Assembly (NCBI RefSeq): GCF_003719195.1
Contig: NZ_CP024996.1
Coordinates: 2,790,001 to 2,854,000 of the forward strand
Reading direction: 5' to 3'
DNA from: Herbaspirillum rubrisubalbicans
GTDB lineage: Bacteria; Pseudomonadota; Gammaproteobacteria; Burkholderiales; Burkholderiaceae_D
DNA length: 64,000 bases
Made by a program: the position numbers and the translations under genes. Within the stretch, counting starts at the first letter, position 1. Each line of letters starts with the position of its first letter. Under the pieces are notes generated by a model. The model saw nothing but the letters and a program-made list of their open reading frames with translations. It ran no database searches and was not told where the DNA came from. Shown one piece after another: positions 53,563-64,000 of this stretch.

Positions 53563-53578
53563 TGGCACATGAATTGCT
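53563..53578 (+). promoter_or_regulatory. Sigma-54 (-24/-12) promoter of nifV-nifW-fixABCX
   Basis: TGGCACATGAATTGCT matches the RpoN consensus, with TGGCAC, five bases and TTGCT. It lies 51 bp before the nifV start. As for the ISC operon promoter, no TGT-N10-ACA NifA site was seen in the ~140 bp upstream of it. Confidence 0.92.
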
Positions 53579-53628
53579 AAATCAGGATCAGAAGACATTT
53601 TTCGTATCGCATTGCCGGAGAATCCGAG

Positions 53629-54759
53629 ATGGTCACAATCAATGACACTACCCTGCGCGACGGCGAACAGACTGCCGGTGTTGCCTTCACAGCGGAAGAA
53701 AAAATCGCCATCGCGCGCGCCCTTGATGAGATCGGCGTGCCGGAGATGGAAATCGGCATTCCCATCATGGGCGAGGCCGAAATCGAGGTGATCCAGGCCA
53801 TCGCCGCGCTGCCCCTGCGCAGCAAGACCATGGTGTGGGGCCGCATGTGCGAAGCCGACCTGGCTGCCGCCGCGCGCTGCAACGCCGATATCGTCAACCT
53901 GTCTATGCCGGTGTCGGACATCCATATCCAGCACAAGCTGCAACGCGACCGCGACTGGGTGCTGGCGCAGATACGTTATTTCCTGCCCAAGGCACTGGAC
54001 CTGGGCATGGAGGTTTGCCTCGGTGGCGAGGATTCCTCTCGCGCCGACCTGGACTTCATGTTGCGGGTGATCGAGACGGCCCAGGCCGCCGGCGCCCGGC
54101 GCTTCCGCTTTGCCGATACGCTGGGGCTGCTCGATCCCTTTGCGACCTATGAAGTGATCCGCCAGTTGCGCCAGGAAGTCGACATCGAACTGGAAATGCA
54201 CGCCCACAACGACCTGGGCCTGGCCACGGCCAACACCTTGGCCGCCATCAATGCCGGCGCCAGCCACGTCAACACCACTGTCAACGGTCTGGGCGAGCGC
54301 GCGGGCAATGCCCCGCTGGAAGAAGTGGTGATGGGCTTGCGCCATCTGCATGGCATTGAGAGCCAGGTCGATACACGTTCGCTTCCGGCCATTTCCAGGC
54401 TGGTGGCCAAGGCCTCCGGCAAGGCGGTGGCGCCCAACAAGAGCATCGTCGGCGAAGCCGTGTTCACGCACGAATCGGGCATCCACGTGGACGGCCTGCT
54501 CAAGAACCCGGCCAACTATGAACACTTCAGCCCGGCCGAACTGGGCCGCAGCCATCACATCGTGCTGGGCAAGCATTCCGGCTCGCGCGGCGTCAAGGAT
54601 GCCTTCGCCAAGATGGGAATACTGCTCTCGGACAGCCAGGCACAAGCCATGCTCCTGCGCATCCGTGATCACACCATGGTGGCCAAGGCGGCGCCCAGCG
54701 AAGATGAACTTACGCGATTTTTCCTGGAAAGTGGCGCCTGCGCGGCCAGCCAGATGTAA
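53629..54759 (+). CDS. nifV: Homocitrate synthase NifV
   Basis: 376 residues. It condenses acetyl-CoA with 2-oxoglutarate to give (R)-homocitrate, a ligand of FeMo-co. Features are INDTTLRDGEQTAGVAFT (active-site Arg/Asp), the metal-binding ELEMHAHNDLGLATANTL, and TVNGLGERAGNAPLEEV. The C-terminal regulatory/dimer domain (KHSGSRG near residue 320) is intact. It is first in an operon with nifW and fixABCX under the -24/-12 promoter. Confidence 0.96.
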   Translation: MVTINDTTLRDGEQTAGVAFTAEEKIAIARALDEIGVPEMEIGIPIMGEAEIEVIQAIAALPLRSKTMVWGRMCEADLAAAARCNADIVNLSMPVSDIHIQHKLQRDRDWVLAQIRYFLPKALDLGMEVCLGGEDSSRADLDFMLRVIETAQAAGARRFRFADTLGLLDPFATYEVIRQLRQEVDIELEMHAHNDLGLATANTLAAINAGASHVNTTVNGLGERAGNAPLEEVVMGLRHLHGIESQVDTRSLPAISRLVAKASGKAVAPNKSIVGEAVFTHESGIHVDGLLKNPANYEHFSPAELGRSHHIVLGKHSGSRGVKDAFAKMGILLSDSQAQAMLLRIRDHTMVAKAAPSEDELTRFFLESGACAASQM

Positions 54760-54826
54760 GCATTTGGTTTCGCCCGTTTCCGCGCGCTGCGCCTGTGTTC
54801 CTCTCAACCCAGAAAGAGAGCCCGTC

Positions 54827-55156
54827 ATGCTGACCCTGGCCGAAAAACTGAAGCAACTGTCCGCCGCCGAAGAGTTCCTCGATTTCTTCGGGGTGCCTTA
54901 CCAGCAAGCGGTCGTGAACGTCAATCGCCTGCACATCTTGAAGCGCTTCTACCAGTACATGCGCCAGGAGCGCGGGCTGGATGAGCTGGACGAGGTGGAG
55001 ATGTTCAAGAAGCTGCGTGCCATGCTGGCCGCCGCCTATGACGACTTCGTCCATTCCACACCGGCACAGGAAAAGGTTTTCAAGGTTTTCCAGGATGCCC
55101 ACGGCAAGTCGGTATCCCTGGAGATGCTGCGCATGTCCCTGCCGGCCAAGGCCTGA
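54827..55156 (+). CDS. nifW: Nitrogenase-stabilising protein NifW
   Basis: 109 residues from the ATG at 54827. NifW protects the MoFe protein from oxygen damage and takes part in its maturation. The family pattern AEEFLDFFGVPYQQAVVNVNR, then LHILKRFYQYM and FVHSTPAQEKVFKVF is clear. It follows nifV by 67 bp and precedes fixA by 22 bp. Confidence 0.95.
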   Translation: MLTLAEKLKQLSAAEEFLDFFGVPYQQAVVNVNRLHILKRFYQYMRQERGLDELDEVEMFKKLRAMLAAAYDDFVHSTPAQEKVFKVFQDAHGKSVSLEMLRMSLPAKA

Positions 55157-55178
55157 GCCTGCCCTTTTGGAGAACACC

Positions 55179-56024
55179 ATGCATATCGTCGTCTGTATCA
55201 AGCAAGTACCCGACAGCGCCCAGATCCGCGTGCATCCGGTCACCAACACCATCATGCGCCAGGGTGTGCCGGCCATCATCAACCCCTACGACCTGTTTTC
55301 CCTGGAAGAAGCCCTGCGCATCAAGGATCAGGTCGGCGGACGGGTAACGGTGCTGACCATGGGCCCACCGCAGGCGGAGGCAGCGCTGCGCAAATGCATT
55401 TCCTTCGGCGCCGATGACGCCATCCTGGTGACCGACCGCGCCTTTGCCGGTGCCGACACGCTGGCCACGTCCTATGCCCTGGCCTCCGCTATCCAGCGCA
55501 TCTCGCAAGACCAGGCGGTCGATTTGGTCCTGGCCGGCAAGCAGACCATCGACGGCGATACGGCCCAGGTCGGCCCGGGCATCGCCAAGCGGCTCGATCT
55601 GCAATTGCTGACCTATGTCTCCAAGATCGTGTCGTTGGACCCGATTGCGCGCGAAATCGTCATCCAGCGCCGTGCCGAAGGCGGGGTGCAGGTGCTCCAG
55701 ACCCGGCTGCCCTGCCTCATCACCATGCTCGAAGGCAGCAACGAGATGCGCTTTGCCACCATGGAAAACATGTTCCGCGCCGCCCGCCATCCGATCCGTA
55801 CCTGGGACCGTACCGCTGCCGGCATCGAGGACATCAGCAAGATCGGCTTGAAGGGCTCGCCCACCGTGGTGAGCAAGGTGTTTGCGCCCAAGCCCAACGC
55901 GCGCCGCGCCGAGATCATCACGGCCGAAGGCGACGAAGCGCGCGACCTGGCGGTCACCCTGGTCGGCAAGCTCTTCACGCAACACCCGAAACTGGGTGAG
56001 GCCATTGCCAGGAAGGTCGCTTGA
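55179..56024 (+). CDS. fixA: Electron-transfer flavoprotein beta subunit FixA
   Basis: 281 residues. FixAB is an ETF that, with FixCX, pushes electrons from NADH to ferredoxin or flavodoxin by bifurcation for nitrogenase. Characteristic pieces are [46 protein letters not shown] and the C-terminal [14 protein letters not shown]. It starts with TTTTGGAGAACACC upstream. Confidence 0.96.
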   Translation: MHIVVCIKQVPDSAQIRVHPVTNTIMRQGVPAIINPYDLFSLEEALRIKDQVGGRVTVLTMGPPQAEAALRKCISFGADDAILVTDRAFAGADTLATSYALASAIQRISQDQAVDLVLAGKQTIDGDTAQVGPGIAKRLDLQLLTYVSKIVSLDPIAREIVIQRRAEGGVQVLQTRLPCLITMLEGSNEMRFATMENMFRAARHPIRTWDRTAAGIEDISKIGLKGSPTVVSKVFAPKPNARRAEIITAEGDEARDLAVTLVGKLFTQHPKLGEAIARKVA

Positions 56025-56055
56025 TCCACCCCACATCGATTCTACGAGGCACAGC

Positions 56056-57150
56056 ATGAACCAAGAGAAGCCTGCTCCAGAGCGCAAAGGCGGCAAGGGA
56101 AAATACGAACTGGACGAACGCCTCAAGGCCTATCAAGGCGTCTGGGTATTCATCGAACACGAGCGCGGCGAAGTCCATCCGGTCTCCTGGGAGCTGCTGG
56201 GCGAAGGCCGCAAGCTGGCCGACCAGCTCGGCGTGTCACTCTCGGGCGTGGTATTGGGCGCGCCCGACCTGGCGACCCGCCAGTTCTGCGAACAGGCGTT
56301 CCACCATGGTGCCGATAGCTGTTACCTGATGGCCGACCCTACCCTGTCGGCCTATCGTAACCAGCCCTTCACCAAGGGCCTTACCGATCTGGTCAACCGC
56401 TATCAGCCGGAAATCCTGCTGCTGGGAGCGACCGCGCAAGGACGCGACCTGGCCGGCAGTGTCGCCACCACGCTCAAGACCGGCCTGACTGCCGACTGCA
56501 CCGGGCTCACCATCGACATGGAAAACCGCAGCATGGCGGCATCGCGTCCGACCTTTGGCGGCAGCCTGCTGTGTACCATCCTGACGCTGAACTACCGGCC
56601 GCAGATGGCCACCGTGCGGCCGCGCGTGATGGCCATGCCGGAGCCCGACCGCAGCCGCAGCGGCCAGATCATCGAACACCCGCTGTGCCTGGTCGAGAGC
56701 GACATCATCACCAAGGTATTGGAATACATCCCCGACAATCAGCAGGAAAAGCCGCAGCTACCCTTTGCCGACATCATCGTGGCCGGCGGACGCGGCATGA
56801 AGCGGGCCGAGAATTTTCAGCTGATCTGGGATCTGGCCATGGTGCTGGGGGCCGAGGTGGGGGCCACGCGTCCGGTGGTGCAAGCCAACTGGGTCCAGGC
56901 CGAGCGCCAGGTCGGGCAATCCGGCAAGACCGTGCGGCCCAAGCTGTATATCGCGGCCGGTATCTCGGGCGCCATCCAGCACCGTGTCGGCATGGCCGAT
57001 TCAGACGTGATCATTGCCATCAACAGTGATCCCAACGCCCCCATCTTCGATTTCGCCAGCTACGGCATCGTCGGCAATGCCATGACCATCCTGCCAGCCT
57101 TGACCGAGGCCTTCCGTCAACAACTGACCACGATGCGCATGGCGAGCTGA
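56056..57150 (+). CDS. fixB: Electron-transfer flavoprotein alpha subunit FixB
   Basis: 364 residues from the ATG at 56056. The FAD-binding C-terminal domain is intact: [42 protein letters not shown] and [19 protein letters not shown]. The N-terminus has about 20 extra Lys/Gly-rich residues. It is the larger half of the FixAB ETF, and sits 31 bp after fixA. Confidence 0.96.
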   Translation: MNQEKPAPERKGGKGKYELDERLKAYQGVWVFIEHERGEVHPVSWELLGEGRKLADQLGVSLSGVVLGAPDLATRQFCEQAFHHGADSCYLMADPTLSAYRNQPFTKGLTDLVNRYQPEILLLGATAQGRDLAGSVATTLKTGLTADCTGLTIDMENRSMAASRPTFGGSLLCTILTLNYRPQMATVRPRVMAMPEPDRSRSGQIIEHPLCLVESDIITKVLEYIPDNQQEKPQLPFADIIVAGGRGMKRAENFQLIWDLAMVLGAEVGATRPVVQANWVQAERQVGQSGKTVRPKLYIAAGISGAIQHRVGMADSDVIIAINSDPNAPIFDFASYGIVGNAMTILPALTEAFRQQLTTMRMAS

Positions 57151-57170
57151 GCCACAACAGGGAGAACAGC

Positions 57171-58469
57171 ATGACTGAAAAATTCGATGCCATCGTAGTC
57201 GGCGCCGGCCCCTCCGGCAATGCCTGCGCCTACACCATGGCCAAGGCCGGACTGAAGGTGCTGCAGATCGAACGAGGGGAATATCCCGGTTCCAAGAACG
57301 TGCAAGGCGCCATCCTCTACTCGGATGCGCTGGAACGTATCATTCCCGACTTTCGCGAAGACGCGCCGCTGGAACGCCACATCATCGAGCAACGCATGTG
57401 GGTGCTCGACGACCAGTCCTTTATCGGCGGCAATTACCGCTCGGAAGACTTCAACAAACCGCCCTACAACCGCTACACCATCATCCGCGCCCAGTTCGAC
57501 AAATGGTTTTCGCAGAAGGTACAAGAGGCTGGCGCCCTGCTGATCTGCGAGACCACCGTGACCGATCTGCTCATGGATGGCCAGCGCGTCGTGGGCGTGC
57601 AGACCGATCGCGTGGGCGGCTCGATCTATGCCGACATCGTGGTGCTGGCCGATGGCGTCAATTCAGTGCTGGCCCGCAAGGCCGGCTTTCGCCCCGAGCT
57701 CGATCCGGCCGAGGTGGCGCTGGCAGTCAAGGAAATCCATTTCATGCCCGAAGAAACCATTGCCAGCCGCTTCAACGTCAGCGGCGACGCCGGCGTGGTC
57801 ATCGAGATGGTCGGCAAGATCACCAAGGGCATGATGGGTACCGGGTTCCTCTACACCAACCGCGACTCGGTGACCATCGGAGTGGGCTGCATGTTGTCCG
57901 ACCTCAAACGACAGAAATGCTCGCCCTACCAACTGCTGGAAGACATGAAGGCCCATCCTGCTATCGCTCCCTTGCTCGAAGGCGGAGAAATGAAGGAGTA
58001 TGCAGCCCACCTCATTCCCGAGGGCGGCTACCACTCCATTCCCTGCCTCTATGGCAGTGGCTGGATTGTCGTCGGCGACTCCGGCATGTTCGTCAACGCG
58101 GTACATCGTGAAGGGTCCAACCTCGCCATGACCAGCGGTCGCCTGGCAGCCGAAACCGTGATCGCCCTGCGTGCCGAAGGCCTGCCTATGAACGAACGCA
58201 ACCTGGCACGCTACCGCGCCGCCCTCAACGAGAGCTTCGTCATCAAGGATATGAAGAAATACCGCGCCCTGCCCGGCATCTTCCATCGCAATCCGCACTT
58301 GCTGAACACCTACCCCGAACTGCTCAACCAGGCGGCGCACCACATGCTCAAGGTCGACGGGACCGACAAGAAATCCAAGGAACGAGACATCCGGCGCAGC
58401 TTCACCCAGCGGCGCTCCTTATTCGGATTGGTGGGTGATGCCTACAAAATGTGGAGGGCTTTCGAATGA
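57171..58469 (+). CDS. fixC: FixC, ETF-quinone-oxidoreductase-like flavoprotein
   Basis: 432 residues. FixC accepts electrons from FixAB and passes them to quinone in the bifurcating FixABCX complex. The FAD motif is [19 protein letters not shown] (residues 8-26), with [15 protein letters not shown] and [18 protein letters not shown] further on. The C-terminal end lacks the 4Fe-4S domain, which is provided separately by FixX. Its stop overlaps the fixX start. Confidence 0.95.
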   Translation: MTEKFDAIVVGAGPSGNACAYTMAKAGLKVLQIERGEYPGSKNVQGAILYSDALERIIPDFREDAPLERHIIEQRMWVLDDQSFIGGNYRSEDFNKPPYNRYTIIRAQFDKWFSQKVQEAGALLICETTVTDLLMDGQRVVGVQTDRVGGSIYADIVVLADGVNSVLARKAGFRPELDPAEVALAVKEIHFMPEETIASRFNVSGDAGVVIEMVGKITKGMMGTGFLYTNRDSVTIGVGCMLSDLKRQKCSPYQLLEDMKAHPAIAPLLEGGEMKEYAAHLIPEGGYHSIPCLYGSGWIVVGDSGMFVNAVHREGSNLAMTSGRLAAETVIALRAEGLPMNERNLARYRAALNESFVIKDMKKYRALPGIFHRNPHLLNTYPELLNQAAHHMLKVDGTDKKSKERDIRRSFTQRRSLFGLVGDAYKMWRAFE

Positions 58470-58759
58470 GCACGTCCAAGGTCGAGGAAAAACTGTTCCA
58501 GAACCGCTACAAGATCGACAGCGGCCGTCCGCATATCGCCATCAAGAACCAGTCGGTATGCGCCGATCAATGCAAGACCCAGCAATGCCTGACTTGCTGC
58601 CCGGCCGGTTGCTATACCGCCGAAGGCGGGGGCCAGATCCTGCTGACCACCGATGGCTGCCTGGAATGCGGCACCTGCCGCGTGATCTGCACCGAACACC
58701 GCAACGTGGCCTGGGAATATCCACGTGGCGGCTATGGCATCCTGTTCAAGTTCGGCTGA
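58466..58759 (+). CDS. fixX: Ferredoxin-like protein FixX
   Basis: 97 residues from the ATG at 58466, overlapping the fixC stop (ATGA), with GGAGG upstream. The 4Fe-4S cysteines lie in [10 protein letters not shown] and [11 protein letters not shown]; the usual second cluster is partly degenerate, as in other FixX. It relays electrons from FixC. Last gene of the rightward nif operon, facing modC. Confidence 0.95.
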   Translation: MSTSKVEEKLFQNRYKIDSGRPHIAIKNQSVCADQCKTQQCLTCCPAGCYTAEGGGQILLTTDGCLECGTCRVICTEHRNVAWEYPRGGYGILFKFG

Positions 58760-58776
58760 GGGGACGCTGAGAGAAG

Positions 58777-58801
58777 GCCGCATCGCCAACACGGCTGCGG
58801 C
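58777..58801. terminator. Weak hairpin between fixX and modC
   Basis: GCCGCA (58777-58782) pairs with TGCGGC (58796-58801) over a 13-base loop. It is 18 bp after the fixX stop and 40 bp before the modC stop. The short stem and lack of a T-run make it a weak candidate. Confidence 0.3.
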
Positions 58802-58840
58802 TCTTCACGTGATATCAAGAATCAAGCAACTGCATCACGT

Positions 58841-59959
58841 CTACAACAATGCCACCGATTTGATCTGCGCCCACACTGGCTGGCCCGGTACCAGGGCGAG
58901 TTGATCGCAGGAGCGCCGCGTGATGCGCGCCAGCAGTTGTTCTCCGCCGGCATCCAGCACGACCAGCACGTGGGCCGGATGCTGCGCCGGTGCCAGCTTG
59001 AGCACCGTGGCCGACAGCCGGTTGAGGATGCTGCTGTCATGGCTGGGGCTCAACGCCAGGCTGACGTCGCGCGCATGGATTTGCAGCCGCACCGGCTGAC
59101 CGACAGGTAACTCACGTCGCGGCACGAAGATCTCGCCACCGGCCAGCACCAGCCTGGTCAGGTGATACGTCTCGTCATGGGCGGCGACCTTGGCCTCGAT
59201 CACGGCCCCGGCATCCTCGGCATGGGCCAGGGGCAGATCCAGCCGTGACAGCAGCGTCGTCAGAGGACCGCTGGCCAGGCAGCGGCCTTGCCGCATCAAT
59301 ACCAGCGTATCGGCCAGACGCGCGATTTCCTCGGGATGGTGGCTGATGTAGAGGATGGGAATGGCCAGCTCGTCGCGCAGGCATTCCAGGTAAGGCAGGA
59401 TATCGCGCTTGCGTTCGTTGTCCAGCGCGGCCATCGGTTCGTCCATGAGCAACAGGCGCGGTGCCGTGAACAGGGCGCGCGCCATGGCCACGCGCTGGCG
59501 CTCTCCGCCTGACAAGGCCGAGGGCATGGACTGCAGCAATGCAGCGATACCCAGCAGGTCGATGATCTTCTGGCGTGACGCGGCGCTGGACACGGCCCCG
59601 CTGCGACGCGCACCATAATCCAGATTGCGGCTCACCGACAGATGCGGCAACAGGCTGGCCTCCTGGAATACATATCCGAGCGCGCGCCGATGGGTCGGCA
59701 AAAAATACTGGCGCTGCGAATCTTGCCAGACTTCGCCGTTGACCTCCAGATAACCTCGGCTCGGACGCAGCAGGCCCGCCATGCAGCGCAGGAAGGTGGT
59801 CTTACCGCAGCCGGAGGGGCCGCTCAAGGCACTCACGCCCTGCCCCGGCAATTTCAGATCCAGGTCAAGCTGGAACTCGCCCGCGCCACCATAGCCATAG
59901 GCCATCCTCGCGATGATCCCGGGCTGCGCGATGCTGGGCCCAACCATGGCTTGCTTCAT
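58841..59959 (-). CDS. modC: Molybdate ABC transporter ATPase ModC
   Basis: 372 residues. Full-length ABC ATPase with Walker [10 protein letters not shown] (about residue 47), signature [13 protein letters not shown], Walker B LLLMDEP and switch His (SHHPEE). A C-terminal Mop/TOBE domain follows (about 295-370, [21 protein letters not shown] and the final AQIKSVALL), which binds molybdate. It energises uptake of molybdate for FeMo-co. Order modA-modB-modC on the minus strand; its start overlaps the modB stop by 4 bp. Confidence 0.94.
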   Translation of the reverse strand: MKQAMVGPSIAQPGIIARMAYGYGGAGEFQLDLDLKLPGQGVSALSGPSGCGKTTFLRCMAGLLRPSRGYLEVNGEVWQDSQRQYFLPTHRRALGYVFQEASLLPHLSVSRNLDYGARRSGAVSSAASRQKIIDLLGIAALLQSMPSALSGGERQRVAMARALFTAPRLLLMDEPMAALDNERKRDILPYLECLRDELAIPILYISHHPEEIARLADTLVLMRQGRCLASGPLTTLLSRLDLPLAHAEDAGAVIEAKVAAHDETYHLTRLVLAGGEIFVPRRELPVGQPVRLQIHARDVSLALSPSHDSSILNRLSATVLKLAPAQHPAHVLVVLDAGGEQLLARITRRSCDQLALVPGQPVWAQIKSVALL

Positions 59960-60708
59960 GTCGTCCTCCTGGTAGCATCGCCGGATTGTGCCGTAGCTTC
60001 CTGCGGTGCGCGGCCACTCTTGCCTGCCTTGAGCCTGGTCTTGCCGGCACGCCCCAGACGCATCATCACCAATAGCACAAGGAAGGAAAACACCAGCATC
60101 GCGCCCGCCAGGCGGTGCGCCTGGGCGTATTCGAAGGCTTCCACGTGGTCATAGATCTGCATCGACAAGACCCGTGTCTTGCCGGGGATGTTGCCGCCGA
60201 TCATCAGCACCACGCCGAACTCGCCCACGGTATGGGCAAAACCGAGCACTGCCGCCGTCAGAAAGCCCGGCCCGGCCAAGGGTACGGCCACGGTAAAAAA
60301 GGCATCCAGCGGCGAGGCGCGCAAGGTCGCCGCTACTTCCATGGGCCGTTCGCCCATGGCCTCGAAGGCGTTCTGCAAGGGCTGGACCACGAAGGGCATC
60401 GAATAGAGCAGCGAGGCCAGCACCAGTCCGCCAAAACTGAAGGGCAGCAAGCCCAGCCCCAATGCCTGGGTGAGCTGGCCCACCGGCCCTTGCGGTCCCA
60501 TGAGCACCAACAGATAAAACCCCAGCACGGCCGGCGGCAATACCAGCGGCAAGGCCACCACTGCGGCCACCCCATGGCGCCAGCCCGAGCGCGTGCGTGC
60601 CAGCCACCAGGCCAGCGGGGTCCCCAGCAACAGCAGCAGCACCGTGACGATGCTGGCCAGGCTCAGTGTCAGGCGCACCGCGCTCCAGTCTTCGGCGGTC
60701 AACCACAT
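59956..60708 (-). CDS. modB: Molybdate ABC transporter permease ModB
   Basis: 250 residues from the ATG at 60708; an earlier in-frame start at 60744 would run into modA. Five or six transmembrane helices are visible, beginning [22 protein letters not shown] cut as [17 protein letters not shown]. The ABC-permease EAA loop is [18 protein letters not shown], and [16 protein letters not shown] is the ModB-specific stretch. It forms the channel with ModC. Confidence 0.94.
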   Translation of the reverse strand: MWLTAEDWSAVRLTLSLASIVTVLLLLLGTPLAWWLARTRSGWRHGVAAVVALPLVLPPAVLGFYLLVLMGPQGPVGQLTQALGLGLLPFSFGGLVLASLLYSMPFVVQPLQNAFEAMGERPMEVAATLRASPLDAFFTVAVPLAGPGFLTAAVLGFAHTVGEFGVVLMIGGNIPGKTRVLSMQIYDHVEAFEYAQAHRLAGAMLVFSFLVLLVMMRLGRAGKTRLKAGKSGRAPQEATAQSGDATRRTT

Positions 60709-60715
60709 GGCTGGC

Positions 60716-61507
<792 letters not shown>

Positions 61508-61518
61508 TCAGCGCCAGC

Positions 61519-62118
61519 TCAGTTCAAGCCGAGCAATGGATTGGCGTCTTCCGGACCGAAGCACTTGAGGTAATCGGAGCAATTGCCGCAGCTGGGAGCC
61601 TGGCACAGCACCAGCCCTTCGCGTTCGCACAATTGCCGATAGAAGAACTTCTTCCACTTCATGTCGCTGACGTTGCGCTCGGCCAGGACGGAAAAGTAAT
61701 GACTGATCAGCCGTGACAAGGCCGTCCGGTTTGGCAAGCCCATGTCTTGCCAGAGATGGTTGGAACCCATGCAGGCCGTGGCAATGGCGTGGGCCAGCCA
61801 GGTACTTTCCTGGTCGTCGTAGGTACGACAATCCATCAGCATGGCCAGCAGGTCATCGAATTCGTCGATCGGTGGCGGTGCACAGGCCTCGCCGGCCACT
61901 GCGCTGCGGGAGCCATACAGAGGCGCCGTCAACTCCGGGAAATAGCGTTCACGCAAGGCCGTCAGGGCATCCGCATCAAGCGCGGCGATGGGTACGTCAT
62001 AGGGGGCCGGACGATGATCGGCCAGTGCGATCAGGCCGGCAAAGGCCAGCGTCACCACATGGTCCGGGTCGCGCGCTGCTTCCATCAATTCCACATAACC
62101 TGCCTGGCTGTAGCTCAT
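61519..62118 (-). CDS. nifQ: NifQ, molybdenum donor for FeMo-cofactor
   Basis: 199 residues with CAGGAGG upstream. NifQ carries a Mo-Fe-S cluster that delivers molybdenum to NifEN. The signature C-x4-C-x2-C-x5-C is at the C-terminus (LCQAPSCGNCSDYLKCF). The helical body has WLAHAIATACMGSNHLWQDMGLPNRTALSRL, shown here as HLWQDMGLPNRTALSRL. It lies between ferredoxin and modA. Confidence 0.95.
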   Translation of the reverse strand: MSYSQAGYVELMEAARDPDHVVTLAFAGLIALADHRPAPYDVPIAALDADALTALRERYFPELTAPLYGSRSAVAGEACAPPPIDEFDDLLAMLMDCRTYDDQESTWLAHAIATACMGSNHLWQDMGLPNRTALSRLISHYFSVLAERNVSDMKWKKFFYRQLCEREGLVLCQAPSCGNCSDYLKCFGPEDANPLLGLN

Positions 62119-62178
62119 TTTTGGGGCCTCCTGGGTCGGTGTCAGAGAACGAAAAAAGCTTCAAAGGGAAATGGACAA

Positions 62179-62484
62179 TCAGACCTGCGCGCTCCCATGG
62201 GTGTAGCACTTCTTGGGACAAATCCGTGAGCAGGCCTCGCAACCGATGCAATTGTCACGGTTGGCGATGGTCATGATCTTTCTTTCGTACTCCTCATCCT
62301 CGTCATCATCAGGATCGACTGCGATGCGTTGCCCCTCGTCATTGATACCGACCAGGGCCAGCACGTCGCGGCCGCATACCTTGAAGCAACGGCCGCAGCC
62401 GATGCATTTGTCTTCATTGATCTGGCCGACGAACTGTGGCGTCCAGTCGGCACCGCCGGGAAGCTTGACCGTGAATGTCGTCAT
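62179..62484 (-). CDS. Nif-specific 2[4Fe-4S] ferredoxin III
   Basis: 101 residues. Two cluster motifs: [15 protein letters not shown] and [16 protein letters not shown]. An acidic insert ([13 protein letters not shown]) between the halves marks the nif-specific ferredoxin III (FdxB/FdxN-like) group. It probably gives electrons to nitrogenase or its maturation. It overlaps the small gene upstream by 4 bp. Confidence 0.92.
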   Translation of the reverse strand: MTTFTVKLPGGADWTPQFVGQINEDKCIGCGRCFKVCGRDVLALVGINDEGQRIAVDPDDDEDEEYERKIMTIANRDNCIGCEACSRICPKKCYTHGSAQV

Positions 62485-62687
62485 GGCTGTCTTTCCTTCT
62501 CATCCTCCAGTGCGCGCCTTGCCTGGGCCAGCGCGGCATGGGCATCGTAGGCCTTTTGCGCGACCTCCAGGATGTTTTCCCAGCCGGTCGGCAAATCCTC
62601 GGACAGATCGTGCAGATCCATCTTCAAGGCGGTGGCCTGCTGGTTGAGCTTCTTGACTTGCGCCTTGAGCGCTTCCCTGTCCTGCAT
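62481..62687 (-). CDS. Small nif-linked helical protein (CCE_0567-like)
   Basis: 68 residues. A two-helix hairpin protein ([24 protein letters not shown], cut here as [17 protein letters not shown], and [20 protein letters not shown]) as in the CCE_0567 metalloprotein family found next to nifX. The conserved WENI...AQ segment supports the call. Function in cofactor assembly is not established. Confidence 0.85.
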   Translation of the reverse strand: MQDREALKAQVKKLNQQATALKMDLHDLSEDLPTGWENILEVAQKAYDAHAALAQARRALEDEKERQP

Positions 62688-62713
62688 GTCCGTTCTCCTT
62701 GGGGCCGATGCCC

Positions 62714-63184
62714 TCAGCCGTAATTGACCACCTCGGGGAACTGCCGGATCATCTCGACCCCGGCCGTGACGATCTTGTCGCCCTCCTCGGCCAGCTTGTC
62801 CACGCTTTCGAAGCCGAATCGATGCACATCCCGCAAGTGCTTGTTGACCACCACCAGGCGCCCGGCCATGAGCACCATGCGTCCGAAGCCCTCATGCGAC
62901 ATCTTCATCATCGGCGTGGCGATGCTGCCGGTCTGGCGCTCGATGGCCAGCCCCACGGCGTTGTAGAACAGTTCCAGGCGCCACAGGGTTTCAGGATCGG
63001 GGTCGCCGATGATGGGAATCTCGCGGCGCTGCTCGCGCGTGATGATGTAGGGCGCCAGCAGGTCGGCGTTGCTCTTGCCGTCCCAGGCACCATGGGTATC
63101 CTGCGCGCGCCATTGCTTGATGAGCTCCTGCACGAATGGGCTGTCGATGGCGGCCGGGGCCTCTTGAGTGGCGATGGCAGTCAT
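62714..63184 (-). CDS. NifX-associated nitrogen fixation protein (DUF269)
   Basis: 156 residues. DUF269 proteins follow nifX in most nif clusters. Visible features are [15 protein letters not shown] at the start, [23 protein letters not shown] and [24 protein letters not shown] in the second half. It probably helps FeMo-co precursor handling with NifX. It begins 3 bp after the nifX stop. Confidence 0.93.
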   Translation of the reverse strand: MTAIATQEAPAAIDSPFVQELIKQWRAQDTHGAWDGKSNADLLAPYIITREQRREIPIIGDPDPETLWRLELFYNAVGLAIERQTGSIATPMMKMSHEGFGRMVLMAGRLVVVNKHLRDVHRFGFESVDKLAEEGDKIVTAGVEMIRQFPEVVNYG

Positions 63185-63187
63185 GGT

Positions 63188-63589
63188 TCACACTTCCTCT
63201 TCAAAGTTGATGTCGCGTTCCTGGCCCTTTTGCATGGCCTTGCGCAGCCATGGTGCCGGTGTGCCCTTGAGCACTTCCTGCAGCTTGTCGAGGATGTCCA
63301 GGATAGGTTCGGCCTGCGCCACCTTGACCGGGTGGATACGGTTGGCCACCACCCGCGCCGCGCCCGAGCCACCGATGGCGGCCACGTACAGGATGGCGCA
63401 ATCCTTGATGGCCTCGATCTTGGGGGCCAGTTTGTCTTCGTCGCCGTCCTCCTTGAGATCGCCGTCGAAGCTGTGGGTCTGCACGAAGCTGTAGCCATTG
63501 GGCCAGACCTCGAACACCGCCAGGTTCTTGGCCCAGCCGAAATGCGCATCCACGCGTTGCAGATCCTGGGTTGCAAATGCCACTTTCAT
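63188..63589 (-). CDS. nifX: FeMo-cofactor carrier NifX
   Basis: 133 residues. Dinitrogenase iron-molybdenum cofactor-binding family: VAFATQDLQRVDAHFGWAKN, with YSFVQTHSFDGD and CAILYVAAIGGSGAARVV. NifX holds the NifB-co or VK-cluster between NifB and NifEN. It overlaps the nifN stop (ATGA) and precedes the DUF269 gene. Confidence 0.95.
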   Translation of the reverse strand: MKVAFATQDLQRVDAHFGWAKNLAVFEVWPNGYSFVQTHSFDGDLKEDGDEDKLAPKIEAIKDCAILYVAAIGGSGAARVVANRIHPVKVAQAEPILDILDKLQEVLKGTPAPWLRKAMQKGQERDINFEEEV

Positions 63590-64000
63590 GAGCTTTCTCC
63601 TTGAACGGACGTGGCCAGCGCCAGGGCATCGCGCGTGCTCTGCGGCAGCTGCCAGTCATCCGGGGTATGTGCATGGCCTGCGGCCAGCAACAGGTTGCCG
63701 ATCTCGAAAATCAATCCACGCGTGCCGCGATAGCCGACCGAAAGACAGTGCCCGGCCCCCAGACGGTCGAACATGGGCAAGCCGGCGCGATGGAAGGGAA
63801 TATGCAGGCGCTCGGCCGCCTGGCGTCCGTGCGAATGTGTTACCAGCAGACCGGCGCTGGCTCGGCGGGCGCCCTGCTCCAGGTCCTCCAGGTCGCCGAT
63901 CACGACCCGGGCAGCGGGTACGCCATCGAGCACCGGCGAGGTCGTGGTGGTCACGGCACAGCCGATCTCGCAGCCCATTTCGGCCAGCCATGCCGAGAGT
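63586..64000 (-). CDS. nifN: NifN, C-terminal part (5' end outside window)
   Basis: About 137 residues at the end of the scaffold subunit NifN, still open at the window edge. NifEN is the platform on which FeMo-co is finished. Family features are DLEDLEQGARRASAGLLVTHSHGRQAAERL and LPMFDRLGAGHCLSVGYRGT, shown as VTHSHGRQAAERL and PMFDRLGAGHCLSVGYRG. The stop overlaps the nifX start. NifE and the rest of the nif operon are presumably upstream, beyond the window. Confidence 0.92.
   Translation of the reverse strand, partial: LSAWLAEMGCEIGCAVTTTTSPVLDGVPAARVVIGDLEDLEQGARRASAGLLVTHSHGRQAAERLHIPFHRAGLPMFDRLGAGHCLSVGYRGTRGLIFEIGNLLLAAGHAHTPDDWQLPQSTRDALALATSVQGESS

Noticed and set aside
53545..54828. 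427-codon minus-strand open frame across nifV
   Set aside because: NifV motifs on the plus strand are unambiguous, and the antisense translation is His/Gln/Arg-rich without domains.

Overview
The window is high-GC and mostly densely packed with genes. It looks like a diazotrophic betaproteobacterium, most probably Herbaspirillum or a close relative. That placement is an inference: the nif order (nifN-nifX-nifX-associated gene-ferredoxin-nifQ-modABC on one strand, isc genes-nifV-nifW-fixABCX on the other), the porin type and the gene families fit that genus, but no database was searched.

Region 1 (1-20.8 kb) is the 3' half of a type VI secretion locus. It holds the end of a VgrG spike gene, its usual cargo-loading companions (DUF2169-pentapeptide, pentapeptide, DUF3540, PAAR-like DUF4150), a lipoprotein, and tssK-tssL-tssM-tssA. 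A methyltransferase-acetyltransferase fusion, two unrecognised genes, a DUF6150 gene, a SPOR-like membrane protein and a short sigma-54 activator follow. The sheath, tube and ClpV genes are not here and presumably lie upstream.

Region 2 (20.8-32.2 kb) is housekeeping and accessory material: a NiCoT nickel permease with NikR, a degenerate integrase-like gene, a copCD/DUF2946 copper module whose upstream region carries eleven perfect 7-bp repeats, a purine nucleoside permease, an SfnB-like sulfur-acquisition flavoenzyme, and a periplasmic-sensor PAS-GGDEF-EAL protein.

Region 3 (32.5-37.3 kb) is the most interesting block. A rhodanese, an EpsC-type serine acetyltransferase, an XRE regulator, a family 2A encapsulin shell and a SufS-type cysteine desulfurase with a roughly 220-residue disordered N-terminal extension are followed by an intrinsic terminator. 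This matches the sulfur-storing encapsulin architecture and sits about 11 kb from nif genes, whose cofactor assembly needs much sulfur.

Region 4 (37.3-48.1 kb) is a catabolic insert: a CMD-family protein, an MFS transporter, a porin, an AraC regulator, two alpha/beta hydrolases, a LigAB-type extradiol dioxygenase, an FAD monooxygenase and an exported amidohydrolase. A palindrome-rich MITE-like element lies at its right border.

Region 5 (48.6-64 kb) is nitrogen fixation. A nif-linked ISC operon (iscS-iscU-erpA-like-iscA-hscA-fdx) and nifV-nifW-fixABCX each have a near-perfect -24/-12 promoter. They converge on modCBA-nifQ-fdx-nifX-nifN on the opposite strand. Together they supply Fe-S clusters, homocitrate, electrons and molybdenum to nitrogenase.
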